This document shows, piece after piece, positions 44,501-56,520 of a stretch of 64,000 bases of DNA. This DNA is from Sarocladium kiliense (taxonomy: Eukaryota; Ascomycota; Sordariomycetes; Hypocreales; Sarocladiaceae). Each line of letters opens with the position of its first letter. The first letter of the stretch is position 1. Under the pieces are notes generated by a model. It was not told where the DNA came from, made no database searches, and was given only the letters and a program-made list of their open reading frames with translations. The position numbers and the translations under genes are program-made. The stretch lies in the NCBI GenBank assembly GCA_030734395.1, contig JAUZTG010000008.1, positions 186,001-250,000 of the forward strand, read 5' to 3'.

Positions 44501-45841
44501 GAATCGCCTCAACGAGAAAGGATGCGTACATATATGGAAGCTGGTGGATGAGGCGAAGATAGTCAAACGTAGTCATGTCATCTTCGGACTGATTCAGAAC
44601 GTTGATCTGATTCTTCACGTTACTGTGTAGCAACGTGATGTCAGTGATCACCCTCATGAATTCGACAGACTCGGCCGCCACTGTGTTTCGTGCTTGCGTG
44701 GCGTAGTGAAGCATGCCATCAAGTTCTTTTGCCCGCTTTTTGAGGTTCGGTACGAGTCGCTCGGTGTGATTCGAGGCAGTCTTGGACGCTTGTGCAACGT
44801 CTCGTTGCGAGCTGCCATATGCCAGAGCTGTTCTGTAGTCCGAGTCAATCTGTCTCACCACTGCCTCAATATCTTCCAAGAGTTGCGGCGCGTCTTCACT
44901 GTGGCTCAGGAATGATTTGGCCATCAGGCCTTCGAAATTCGCAATCAGCCCCTCCAGTCCCTGATACATCTGCTTATTGACCTTCTCGAGCTCCGCCGCT
45001 TTGTCGCCAAACCTCTTCTTCGCCGTCGGCGCCAGCTTGCCCGCTTTCTTGGCCGTGTCCATCTCTACGAGATCCTCCAAAGTCGGCTCGTTCTTGTCAA
45101 CCTCGCCCCTCGTCATAAAATGAACCATGGCTGGTGAGACTGCGGTCCGCTTGGCGAGTTCGAGGTACTGTTGCCACCCGGAAACCAGGTGCTCGTGTTC
45201 TGCGAGGGCCGGTGTAACCCATTTCTTCAATTCCGCATACTTGGGTTCGATCTGTTTAACGCTGATTTCGAGGTTTGCGACAGCAGCATCGAGGCACTTG
45301 ACCATGACATCGATCTCGTCGTATCGATCCTGGGCACCTTTTGAGAGCTTGCTGCAATCATCCGCCAATCGCAAAGCCCACGCACGTCTTTCTTTGTACA
45401 GCGACTGCCATGACTCTATCGCCGTGGCATCTTCGATCGTGTTCGGCGCGGTTGGGACTGAATACGGTCGTGGCAGGGGCGTCTTCGAAACGAGTGACGG
45501 GGCATCCTTCGACGATGACGGCTGAGTTATTCGGATGTCGTAGATGAAGATCTCCTTCTGTGAAAGCTGTTAGCGCTTTGACCGAAGACATCTTCGAATT
45601 CCGGCCTACCTCGCCGTGAAGGCTCGCAAGCTTCACACTGCGACCCTGCGATGTCAGGGCAACTACGTGTTGCGCCGAGATGGAGCTGTTCTCCGACACC
45701 CAACTCTTGAGGTCATCGAGTCTACACCACATCAGTCACTTGCCTAAGTTATAATGGGGAAGTCTCAACATACGAGGAGAACTGTGTAGTATCGCACTCC
45801 AAACGCTGCCCAGTATGGGCGATGAGGACCTGCGTAGCCAT
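41538..45841 (-). CDS. ATG11: Autophagy-related protein 11
   Basis: Scaffold for selective autophagy: it links cargo receptors to the Atg1 kinase at the phagophore or vacuole. Three exons (45841-45774, 45721-45610, 45557-41538) give 1,399 residues. The N-terminus MATQVLIAHTGQRLECDT has the ubiquitin-like start seen in ATG11/FIP200. The ATG17-like helical region includes ELAKRTAVSPAMVHFMTRGEV and LIHQLPYMYASFLVEAIRRKDW, both strong ATG11 signatures. A long coiled coil spans about 545-1000. The C-terminal claw domain (about 1195-1260) has FKEGDLALFLPTRNQQAGAWAAFNVGFPHYFL, then GLRWYLIDAHED. The tail is Ser/Thr-rich and disordered. The two small 5' exons are fixed by exact frame joins; without them the ubiquitin-like start is lost. 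Divergent from the CENP-H-like gene. Confidence 0.94.
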
Positions 45842-46266
45842 CTCGCGACATGTCTCGAGGCAACCAGATTAGGGATATCGAGGATACTGGGATTCAGGGA
45901 GGCAAAGAGCTGCGAAATCCAAGCCAAGTTGCGAAGACAGGCTTTTGACTAGGGCTTCAGTGTAACTACGAGTCGGCCTCGGCTGCCTCCTTTGTATAGT
46001 ATTCGTGAACGGCCAGGCACCGAGGCTACGCCAAGGGTGGTTGTCGAAGTCACGGGCCCTTGCTGGTGGATGCGAGCGCAGCGTGACGGTGCCTTGTGAC
46101 GCTCCACCGCATTGTGCCTGCCTCGTGTGGCTGAACAGTACATGGCCAGCCACAGTGGCTTGCCCCTCCTGTGATTCGACCCTCGTACAGTATTGTCGCG
46201 ACTGGACCGAATTACATCTTAGATTCAACGCGTGGAAAGCTTCTTTTCTCGTACAATAATCATACC
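45842..46266. promoter_or_regulatory. Shared divergent promoter of ATG11 and CENP-H-like gene
   Basis: 425 bp between two divergent start codons, so both promoters must lie here or overlap the genes. No consensus element stands out. Confidence 0.45.
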
Positions 46267-47057
46267 ATGGAGGAATCTATGCCAGATGTTGACCCTACGA
46301 CGTCGTGCCTGCCGCTTTCAGAAGATGAGCACAAGGTGCTAGCTTTGTATGACCGGCTCCAGGAGTTGCGGCTTGAAATAGCTATTATCAACGCACAAGC
46401 GCGTCAGACAGGTTTGCTCTCCGCTTGCCCTGAGGTCAATGAATACGAGGCTGATAATATTGCAGATGACAAACCCGAGGCAAGCGTCGAGGAGGTGAAC
46501 CAGGCGCAGAACGAGATGATGGAAGCCAGGGCAAAGTACATGCTCCGCAGCCAGGTTGTTGAAGCTGTCATGACGGCCAACCCAATCCTCAAAGCAGTTC
46601 ACAGCGGTAGAGATGCAACTGTTGTAGAGAGGTGAGACTATGCCATCTGCCCGACGACCCAATCTTGCTAACGAAGCATAGCGATTTGCTACCACATATT
46701 GAGCAAAGAGACAATATCAGCATCTCCGTTGCCAAACAGGCGACAGAAACAGCAGAAATTAATGCGGAGATGACTCAAGTCCAAGTCGAGGCGTTACGGG
46801 CAACGCGGAAGAACATAGATCTGGCCAGCAAAGTCTTTGACCTTTCAGAGCAGGTGAAGCGCAAAAAGGGTAGCCGACCAGACGACCCAAGGGTTCTACG
46901 GGAGATCGAGAAGCTGGAGGGTGATGTCAAGGCTAGTGGACAGCGTTGGAGGGTTATCAAAGGAGTGGCTAGCGGGGTGGTTGTAGGAAGTGGCATCGAC
47001 TGGGCAAGTGATGAAGCACTATGTGACATCGTTCTGGATCCAGAAGATGAGCTCTAA
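46267..47057 (+). CDS. CENP-H-like kinetochore protein (inner kinetochore CCAN)
   Basis: Two exons (46267-46631 and 46682-47057) give 246 residues. The N-terminal half is a coiled coil (LSEDEHKVLALYDRLQELRLEIAIINAQ, then an acidic linker and EVNQAQNEMMEARAKYMLRSQVVEAVMTANPILKAVHSG). After the intron (GTGAGA...GCATAG) come ISVAKQATETAEINAEMTQVQ and IEKLEGDVKASGQRWRVIKGVASGVVVGSGIDWA, typical of the C-terminal CENP-H domain. Homologues are Fta3 and Mcm16 in yeasts. It acts in the CENP-A-associated complex that holds the kinetochore at centromeres. Its small size, charged coils and conserved end suit the family. The call rests on motif recognition. Confidence 0.85.
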
Positions 47058-47356
47058 GGGCCCAAGACTGGACGCGTCAACGCAGACTTCGGCCCAGACC
47101 AACAATTGACGGCCTGGCTTGGATTGGAAGCCTCATGTATGCATATGATGATTGATACCCTTTGAAGACTCGGCTCATGTCCTCCACACATCGCGAGCAT
47201 CCATACGATAATTCAAGACCATAATGCGGATCTCGCCCCTTCTCAGCATCAATATGTTACATGGAGTAACCAGGACGCAGTCAGCGAATATGAACGGCTA
47301 TTGAGGTTGGATAGTCCCATCCACGTCCCAAAGCGCGGAACGACAGGTCGGAAGCT

Positions 47357-47388
47357 ATGACCACCTCTCGTTGTGGTCATCACGTGAT
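47357..47388. repeat. Inverted repeat plus ATCACGTGAT palindrome
   Basis: Perfect 8-bp inverted repeat, ATGACCAC and GTGGTCAT, around an 8-nt loop. Its 3' arm shares two bases with the 10-bp palindrome ATCACGTGAT (47379-47388). CAGTAA repeats follow from about 47401. It lies 300 bp downstream of the CENP-H-like stop. Confidence 0.7.
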
Positions 47389-50300
47389 ACGATTCGTCCT
47401 CAGTAACAGTAACAGCACCTTCATCGACGGGTAACGAAGAAAAAAATCGAAGAAGAAAAATCAGCTTAAGAGGCTTAATTCGATCTCATAATCTGGATTC
47501 TGTAGAGATATTCAGCAGCAAATTGATTACTCTATTGGCCAAAGTCGTGGCTTGTCACTGCTATTCCAGCACGGAACCGTAGAAAAGAAGAGAGAGGAGA
47601 GCGGTGCTGCACCACCAAGGTGACTGGGGGCTGCCAGACTCCCCGTAACCCACGGGGCTCAACACTTGCCCCGGATGTACAGCACAGTATCAGCAACGCG
47701 AGCCGCTACCTTCCCACCGTGCGCACAGGTGTGTCACCTCAGGGCAATGTACCTCTCTTGTCTCCCGTGGTGCGAGTGTACAGGGGGTGGTGGAGCCGGC
47801 TGTTTTTCCTTCCTTCACCCTTTTGGCTGGCTGAGGAATGGGGTTGGCGCGCGCACCAGAGGTCAGCACAGGGGGTGGGGTTTCGTGTTCGCCCTGTGTG
47901 AGGCTTCCGTGACGAGAGGCGGACTGTTTTTGAGGTGGTGCTGTGGTTATTAGCGTCGCCGGAGGAGGGAACTCGACACACAGCGCGACTGCGTTGGGCT
48001 ATTGAATCATGTGCTTCGTGGTGAGGATGGATACCGTCGATGGTGGCTGATAATCATATTGCATTGCTCGCAGCAATCGTGTTACCTAGGTTACGCCTCG
48101 GTGATTCTTCATTTCTATCTACAGTTTGTATTGTTGATTGGCCACGATTGGAACTTGCGCACGCTTTTTGAGTCGGTCACCCGTGAGCATGATACCTGTC
48201 TTCATACACGCTTTGGGTGGTGGGACCAGAAGCCTCCAGGTCTCCCAGCCACCTCAATTGCTCGTAGCGTTTCATCGGCGCGCACTATCGGCCAGAAGAT
48301 ACGAGCTGCCTTGTAACTGTACCTCCCAAAGCTTTCATTTTGGTACATTGCGTCATGCCCAAGTCGAAGTACCGCGCTGGAGCCCCGGGAGCTCTACCCA
48401 GCATGTACATCCAGCATGTCCTCGTCGAGATGCGTAGGTGGACAGTGCTTTCGTTGACGGAGTTCAAGGGCAGCGCCCGGCGCGGGTAGATCCTGCCTCC
48501 TAGCTACCTTGAGGTTGCCATTCGACTCTGGATTCAATACATAGCAATTCGATATATACGCGGCTTATGATTCGGATAGTGACATGAAAAGCGGCCTACA
48601 TAGCAGCCCGAATAGCAACCCAACAGAAATATGGCACATTGCTCAGTAGTGATGTGCAGGAGAAGTAGGCTGCATTGTCCGTAGCTAATTGACATAACTA
48701 CTGCCCGCATGCCTTGTGAACATCCTTTGAATGGCTTCGTCAGCCCTATAACTACCCTGTATGCTGAGGTATATGAGCTTTATGTGCATCATTCTCGTAC
48801 TCAGAATCATTCTATGTAGTCAATGTTGAGTTTTAATACATCTGCTGACTGTCCCTTGGTCCTTGCCGGGTTCGTGACGTGACAAGTCCTAGGGACCGTG
48901 TAGGATCAGATGTAGCCATTGCAGTCATGTCATGACACTCCATCAGCATCATAAGACTGTAGCTGGACACTATGGCCACCCAGGCACTGGTGTGAATACA
49001 ACGCCTAGCAATACTCGGCATACGTTTTGGATGGGTGATTGTCCATAGCAGAAGGTTTATTTCATTTAGACCAAGACTTCTGCACAGAAGCTTCAGGCTG
49101 TTTTTGTGATATGGCCAGTCGGCGCACACCAATGTTCGTCCAAACTACACCCAAAGCCACCAGCAAAATACCAGGTAAGACCATGAGGCTCGCAGCAGAA
49201 ACAAAGGGCTACCATGGCAGAAGCAATTCCACTGCTGAGCGAATCATTGTTGTTCACACGACGTACGTAGGTACAAGCTCTGTCTGGTCTGGCTGGCATG
49301 GCATAAACTCGCCCTACCACACAGTGAAATCAAAACAAGGAGTGCGCAGGCGCGTGCATTGGAACGCTCCACTCGGAAATTGGAGAGTTGCAGCAGCCTG
49401 ACCTGTGTCGGCGCGCCGGCTTGCAGCCAAAGTTGGAATTGGTGACGAAAGCCGGTGCATTTCGTACTGCCCCAATAACCCGGTTCTCGCACTGTCTTCT
49501 TGGCCTCAAATTCGCAGTGTACACAGTGCGAATCACTCTCCGGAAAAGGCGGTACGCGAAGCTTGTACAGTACTTCGGGGGAAGGGTCTGCGCGCTGAAT
49601 GTACCTCCACAGTACCAGCCAAATCCAATACCCGTCCCATCCATGGTGCCGTGCCAGTGGTGGCCTCGCTTGCCATGGCACCCAGCGTTGCCGTGGTGGT
49701 ATCGGGCCCTCTGCTTTCAGCTGCACTTACGTCTGTTTGCCTGGTCGCATCCGAACCCGAAGAAAGCTTGGACGGTGGTGATCTCTGGCGCTGGTCGCCT
49801 GTCTGAACCCCTGCGAGTTCTGTGTCCCGTGTGAGTGGGCGGTTATTGGTGGCTGTGATCACAGATCGAGGTTGCGACTTTGAAGGGCATCACCATCATC
49901 AGCATGGGAGTACGATGTGAAGCTGAGGTTGAAACAGGAACGGGCGAAATCCATCGCCTCTTGCGTGGCCTTGCAGGCTGCCTGGATGCACTTGACGATC
50001 TCAATTGATCAAGCGCATGACCCTTTTGAAAGCCTCACTCGAGACCTATTCACAGATCTTCTGAAGTAAAGCTTGTGGAAGCACGCGTCAAACCGATGGC
50101 AGATCAGCAAGGCTACCATAAGCTACTAAGGTACACCAGCGCAAGCCAGACTCACCAAGCATCGACAGTGCTAAGCAGCCGGTGGCTCCTCCCAGTCGCT
50201 AGCACCAAAGGGCGGATAACAGTGCCACACCAAAGAAGGAGCTTCCCTCCGTGGTCCTTGCTCACGCCCACGCCAAACTCCACGCCCAGATGCCCACGCA

Positions 50301-50940
50301 CACACACGCCCACTCGTGGTGCGAATGAAGAAAGGAGTATGGGCGCACCCGTATGGTACTCCTTCGTGCCGACGGTGAGGGAAAGGAGTGTGTGTGGACT
50401 GGCGGTTCGTCAATATTCCTGGCCCAGAGATGCAGTGAGACGGTCGACTGTATTCGGAGGTCGGCATCCCTGCACTGTGCATGTTGATGAAGGTCACGGT
50501 GCAGGAGCAAGAAGACCACTGGCGGTGCTCTGTGGCAGTTGGGAGGTGCCCGGCAGGTGGCATCCTGCTGCTTCACAGGGCAAGGCAAGCGCGTGTTCTG
50601 AGGTGCAGTCAGCCTGAGACGCTGAGTACCTCTTCGTCTGGTACAAAATGCCGCAAGAGGCATGTACCCCATGTACAGTACATCGCAGCAGCTGCCCTTT
50701 CTTCGCCGAGTGTCGCCCCTCCTCCTTCATCATCCCACACCAAAACAGTCGCGTGTGCGCGTCGCTGGCTACTGTAACTACAGTGGCCGTGCTCCCAAAA
50801 CGGTGGCAGATGGCAGCGATAGCGCCCACTGCCAGTGGCATTGACCACTAAACCCCCGTTGTGACTGACGGACTACACCAGCGGCTGCCGCACACCTCTC
50901 TTACCTGGTACCCGCACGCGGCACACCCAGGCAGGCCCAG

Positions 50941-51015
50941 CCCAGTCTCTCTCCCCTCCTCGCGCTCCCTCCCTCCCTCCGCCACCCCAGTCAGTCAGTC
51001 TCCCCCGTCTCACAC
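50941..51015 (+). promoter_or_regulatory. Pyrimidine-rich tract upstream of NHP6
   Basis: CT-rich stretch (CTCTCTCCCC, CCCTCCCTCC) some 750-820 bp upstream of the NHP6 ATG, followed by a TCAG repeat. Such tracts often precede transcription starts of strongly expressed fungal genes. Role inferred. Confidence 0.35.
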
Positions 51016-51468
51016 ACACAATCACTCTCCCACAGTAAAAAGGGTACTGGCCGCCTCCCCCATACATTCGCTCCCCTTCTCTCTCCCATACAAATCCACC
51101 ACCAAAAAGCCCTCCCATACAAACCGCGTCCTCTCTTCGCAACACAACACGCGCATCTGGTGAGTACATCGTCTTTGCAGCGCATCACCTCCAAACAGAG
51201 GTCACTTCCATCTATATTTTGGCAAGCTGCTTGCTGCTCCTCGATTTGCTTTGCCGACTTCTTTTTGCTCATTTGCATGCATCTTCGCGTCTTTCTGAGC
51301 TCTTGAAGCCGTTCACATCGCTCTTGAGTGCTTGCATCGCACCTTGGTGACCTCGCCTTACACGCTTCGCGCTCCGCTTCACTTCGTCAACAAGAAGCTG
51401 ACCAGGTTTCGCAACAGTTCAGCAGATTTCCACCAAAAAACTTCAATCCCACCAAAACAACCTTCAAG

Positions 51469-51742
51469 GTAAGCGCATACCCAATCGCCTGCTCCAAGAG
51501 CTTGACAGACCCTTTCACTTGCTCGTGACACGCAATTGGCTCTTTGCGATCGCAATCATTCTCGCGCTCGCGCCTCAATGCCTCGCTGCGCACTGCTCCC
51601 CAGTGCTGCTCCATCACCACCCGAGCAATATGCGTGGTCGTGACGCTTTGATCACCAACTCGCAACGGGCGCATCCTCTCTGAGGGCGCGATCCGGGCAC
51701 CTTGGATCTTTGTAAGCTTCAATGACTAACAAGAGCTCTCAG
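51469..51742 (+). other. Probable 5' UTR intron of NHP6
   Basis: Donor GTAAGC at 51469, branch GACTAAC shortly before the acceptor CTCTCAG ending at 51742, and only 14 nt before the ATG. This 274-nt intron would lie entirely in the leader. Confidence 0.55.
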
Positions 51743-51756
51743 GTTTATCAGTCAAT

Positions 51757-52179
51757 ATGCCTAAGGCTGCAACTGGAAAGCGTGGTGTTGGCAAGATCGA
51801 GAAGGTCAAGCGCGGCAAGAAGGGTAAGTAGATTCTTCAAGTGCTTGTAGAAATGCGCACTTTGTCCCACCCTTGAAGGAACAAGGACGCTGACAAGACT
51901 ACAGACCCCAACGCTCCCAAGCGTGGTCTCTCTGCCTACATGTTCTTTGCCAACGAGCAGCGCGAGAACGTCCGTGAGGAGAACCCCGGCATCAGCTTCG
52001 GCCAGGTCGGCAAGCTCCTCGGTGAGCGCTGGAAGGCTCTCGACGACAAGCAGCGTGCCCCCTACGAGGCTAAGGCTGCCGCCGATAAGAAGCGTTACGA
52101 GGACGAGAAGGCTGCCTACAACGTGAGTCAAACCATACCACGCCTCAACATGATGATACTAATATCGATGCAGTCCTAA
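51757..52179 (+). CDS. NHP6: Non-histone chromosomal protein NHP6 (HMG box)
   Basis: Small HMG-box architectural DNA-binding protein that bends DNA and assists FACT and transcription. Three exons (51757-51823, 51905-52122, 52174-52179) give 96 residues. A basic leader MPKAATGKRGVGKIEKVKRGKK precedes the HMG box (about residues 24-92): DPNAPKRGLSAYMFFANEQR, FGQVGKLLGERWKAL, KAAADKKRYEDEKAAYN. It ends with a micro-exon that encodes only Ser and stop after a GTGAGT...GATGCAG intron with a TACTAAT branch. Length and motif order match the family. Confidence 0.93.
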
Positions 52180-54372
52180 ATGGCTTTCCGTGACGGCATG
52201 TCGCAATCTCACGATGACCTAATGACATGAGCTGGGCCCGTGGCCGCTGTGCCAGTGATATCCTCTCAACGATTATGGCATCGTTTACGTCGCGCCGCCC
52301 TCGCAGGCCTGGGCGCCTCCTCTATTCCCTTTGTCTTCTCGGTCAGGGCGGTGTTGTATGATGGCACAGGATGGGACGCGTGCTTTTATGCTTTCTTAGT
52401 TTTCTATCTCATCTGCGGGTTAGTCTCCGACAGGATCGCAGAAGGTCTGCGGACAGTTGCCTGGCTTTGCGGATGCTCTGGCAAGAAGGAGGCCGGCGAG
52501 GGCAGGTCACGATATCTCGGAACTCGAGCCTGTACTCTCGGAAGTCTCTTGACGAACTACAGTCAGAAAAGCGCACGAAGGTAATGAGAATCATGTACAA
52601 GTATGAATAGTCGCTGCTGCTCTCCGTTTCGCGTGAAAGGTGTTATGAAAGTCCGCCTTTCGAGGATGTGGCGCGAGCTGGCCTGGTGTGGCTAAGAGCT
52701 TCTGTTTGCGCCACATTCCCCGGTCCCTGCAACATATCTCTGTTGGCTTCGAGCTCTGCCTGCCTCTGTCTGAGATCGTCAAACAATGAATGATGCTGTA
52801 GCTAGATCGATGCTCCATGTTCCAGCAATCACATACATCGAGCATCTTTTTTTTTTTTTTTTTTTTGCGCCGTGTGTGACGTCCCTGCTTGCATTGATGA
52901 AGACATGCGGCAGGAGTACATCATGACGGTGTAATGAACAATAGCTTCCGATCGATACTGAACTGCAAGATGTTTGTTTCAGACTGTCGGTGCTAAACAT
53001 AGTATCAAGGGCTGTGGGCGAGTGTCCCAGCTGAGGTGAAGCCCCCAAAGCTGAGGGTTGAGGCACACGACCCTAATCCGATCCACTGCTTCCTGTGCTC
53101 AATTGAACTTCCTAAAGTATGCGCCGCGTTTGCCCTCCTTTCCTCAGCCAAACGCGCCAGCCCCGGACGTGCAGCTCTTCATCAAGGCTAATATCAACAG
53201 CTTAGGACCGCTATCGCCCACAAAGCTTGTCGGAAAGAGCCAAACAGTGACCGATGGGCATCACGATCACACATATTCTCAGAGTCAGCGAGCAGAGCCG
53301 CATGTATCTCCTCCATGAGTGCTCGACCCCATCACGCAAACGTGTGCATGCCATGGCTATTGATGGAACCCCGACCTGGAAAGCTTCCGTCCCCAGTTGA
53401 TACGCAGGACTGGATCATCTGGACCCCATGACTTCTGTGCTGGCACCACGCTCGCGACAACGCTGCAGCAGCCGTGCAGCCTCCTCATGCATGAGCGGGA
53501 CCGCTGGTGGCGTACCTTTTCGTCGTTCCCCTAGCTGGCCTTCCTTCGGACCCGAGTTGGGTGTCCCCCAAATGCCAGCTGGCTGGTGTCTGCTTCCTCC
53601 GACACTCAGTAACAGGGGCGAAGTAGAAGCAAAGTTGCTTCGCTGGCAGCTGGAGAGGGGTTGATGTGCTACTGGCGGTGCAACGGCTGAGAGGCCAAAG
53701 CTGAGCCTCATTTGCGGTTGCATGCTATCTTTTCTACGTTGAGGTGAGGCGACGTGGTATGCGCGGGGGGGATGATTCGGGTGCTGCATACAGCAAACAA
53801 GCGCTCACCAGCGGTTTGAGTCTCGGGCCCCGCGTTTGGATCGGCCGGTTGTAGGGAGCAAACGGGTTGGGCTCCAGTTGGACATCTTCCCGGAGGTGAC
53901 AGATCTGACAGTCAGAATCTCGTGATACCTTCGTTTGCCCTGTGCCTCCACTCATTCCATTTCCGATCGAATAGCTGCTGCTTCGTTTTCTTCGTTCCTT
54001 CAATCATCGGCGCCTGCATTTATACTTCAATTCCATCGATGCTATGCGGGCTTTGGAGGTGGGAAGCCGTTCGGGTATCCTATCATTGCAGGTGAAAGCT
54101 TGAGCTCACTGTTCTGAGCGTCGCTGATCACCACAAGGAGTGATACCAGACAAAACAAGCACAGCTCGGACCCTTAGACGAGCCTGACCACTTGTACACG
54201 GGCAGCTCTGGTGCCACGCTCATCCGCCATGTGCGCAGAAGATATGCTATACTGACACCTGAACTCAACGAGGGTTTGGAGAGGTTGCTGGGAAACGTCA
54301 AATTACCATCGATTTTACTCGAGTTTTGACGACTATAGGTGACATTCTCTCCTCTTAGCATTGTCACTCGCG
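52180..54372. other. Intergenic, about 2.2 kb
   Basis: NHP6 3' side and the promoter side of the next gene. It contains a T20 run. A 114-codon plus-strand frame near 52240 starts with a non-ATG codon and is not supported as a gene. Confidence 0.45.
52847..52866. repeat. T20 homopolymer
   Basis: Twenty consecutive T on the plus strand, 670 bp downstream of NHP6. Confidence 0.85.
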
Positions 54373-56520
54373 ATGCCTGGCGCCTCAGACAACATGCAGG
54401 ACGCTCTTGCTGTTGAGCTGAGACTTCTCACAGGTTGCGGACACGAAGCAGAACGCTGCAGAACCGTGGCCGTCAGTCTTGAGGGCCTACGCTTGGTCCT
54501 TCCTGAGGCCAATCACCCCGAAATGTTCGCGACCATTGACGAAACGCGCAAGTGTGGTAGGCTGCTCGACGGAATCGCTCACGAGTCAGCTATCTACCAA
54601 GACCGGGTTCCCATAGTCCTTGATCATCTCAATGTCGTGCTCCCGTCTTTGTCCAAGTCCCTACGTGACATTACGGGCTATTGGGAAGATACTTCCAAGA
54701 GTCTTCAGGAGAGATGGCGGTGTATCTACCACAATCTGCGGCGCGAGGCGGGGATCCCTTTACCGGCGAGATTTATGCTTTATAAGTCGTACCTCATATC
54801 CTTGAGGATGCTGCTCGTCAACTCTAGGGACTTTGACTTCAATCAGCTGGAGCGAGACCGGGCCAGCATCATGGTTCTCAGAGAGGCGAGCGGGCTGCGT
54901 GAGTGAGCGAACTTCGCGGGCTGTCGGATAATCTTATGACTGACAGTACTGGCTAGCAGCTCCTTCAGCTCCGGTCGGAGAGCTTGTCCGTGCCATGGCG
55001 CTTGAAGTTACTGATCTGACACCGGTGAGAACAGAAGGGAATTTGGGCTGGATCACGTTCCTTGGGCTGCTAACGGATCCGTAGACATCGCACTGGGCTA
55101 AACGGATCTTCTCCCTGCCCCTGTCGTCTCGAACGGCACTTGTTGGACAAAACCGGTACGCTCCTTCACCTGGGGAGAAGCCAGAGTGAGGTGCTGACAG
55201 ACGAGCTAGATCGAATGCTTTTGGACCTTATCTGCCATACGGACCCTGGCAAGCACCCCCGGGCTTCCGCATCCTGTTTCGAAGGTGAGGTTCTGCATCC
55301 CAATCCTCAACAACACCAACCTCTACGAGAGATTGCTTATCGAAGAAAATGCAGAGCTTTCGACGAACATCAACTTATCGCCCTATTCTACCTCGACGCG
55401 CAAGACGGCTGTCCATATATCGTCACTCGCTCTTACGACGAAGCCCATCCAATGCCGAGATTCTCTCGTCGTGGCGTGCACGAGCTGTGTATTATAAGAC
55501 TGGGTAGCAGTCTGCGCTTGGATAGGTGGAGTCATTCCCAGGATCGGTCGCAGCCGTGGGTCATGATGTACTTTTTGACTTGGGAAGGTAAGTGTTCACA
55601 TCAAGGGTTGAATATCGTCGAGGCGCACACTCTTTCTTGGTGTGATGAACGAACTGCAAGGCAGCCCTAGGGAAAGTATGCTGACCAAAAGTGCAGAGTT
55701 GGTCCTTATGCACTGCACTTTCCTTGCGCTCAAGTGCCGTAGTACACTCACCCATAACGTCAACCCCAAGGAGTTCAGCCTTTCCCGAGAGGAACGTCTG
55801 TTCCAAGCGTACGCTTCAATGTGCTCCCTTTGCCTGAACAAACACTCACAAAATGCTAGACGTATCTCGGACGATGGGTTCACTCATTCCCTTCTCGTGC
55901 TACGAGACCTCGACACGGGAGGCTTGAGACTACAGGCTAGCGTGTACGAGGATGAGCTGAGGAAGTGTCCCATCTGGACTGCGTTTAGTAGGTTGACACT
56001 CATCTGACCGACTACCCTCTTGATTCTGTCTAGGGGAAGGACGCCGCGATCCTTGCATCGTAGACGGCTGACTATTGTAGTCACTCATCAAGCTACCTCT
56101 CCAACCTGGCTTCGTCGTGTAAGCCGACGCCGGTTTCGGCTTATGGATATTCACCTCTACGTTTTCTGCAGCCAGTATCAACAACAGAACCAGCGCCGGG
56201 GTACGGCTGGGGAATTTGAGATCCAATTTTTGGACGAAGACTGTACGTTCGTTGAAGCCTTGCGATCCGGGTCCTTCTTAGGGCGCGAGTCCTTGTTCCA
56301 AACAGCGCCACTTTCGGCTGCCAGGGAGTTGTCCTTGGTTATATGGAAGAAGTCATACACTAACAGCTGTATGCGTATCAGTTGCGCGACGTTTCGAACG
56401 GTTCTTCAGATCACCCTAGGAGGCTGCCCTGCAAGACTTCGAGAACCAACGCTATTACGATGCTTGACGACATCACATACGATACTTCACAAGAGCGAAA
56501 CCACCTCCCCCCAAAAATGA
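54373..56520 (+). CDS. Conserved fungal protein of unknown function, eight exons
   Basis: I recognise the style of a widespread uncharacterised fungal family but no function. Eight exons fit, all in frame: 54373-54898, 54957-55024, 55085-55155, 55210-55284, 55355-55587, 55697-55808, 55860-55987 and 56081-56520, giving 550 residues. The first exon is a helical bundle (ELRLLTGCGHEAERCRTVAVSL, LQERWRCIYHNLRREAGIPLPARFMLYKSYLISLRMLL). Then HWAKRIFSLPLSSRTAL, FGPYLPYGPW, RRGVHELCI, ELVLMHCTFLALK, DDGFTHSLLVL, ELRKCPIWTAF, SPTWLRR and DIHLYVFCSQY...GEFEIQFLDED follow. The last segment looks like a beta-rich fold. No enzyme motif, signal peptide or membrane segment is seen. The final 60 residues after EFEIQF are less certain, because another intron is possible. 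Confidence 0.7.

Larger units (their letters stand above)
47058..51468. other. Gene-poor block, about 4.4 kb
   Basis: Between the CENP-H-like gene and the NHP6 5' UTR. Only short, unconserved-looking open frames. A hairpin/E-box element (47357-47388) is listed separately. A stretch near 48.5-48.85 kb looks AT-richer than its flanks. No gene, tRNA or transposon features recognised. Confidence 0.4.

Noticed and set aside
52240..52584. 114-codon frame just downstream of NHP6
   Set aside because: Begins at a non-ATG codon and probably lies in the NHP6 3' UTR; the hydrophobic stretch alone is not enough.
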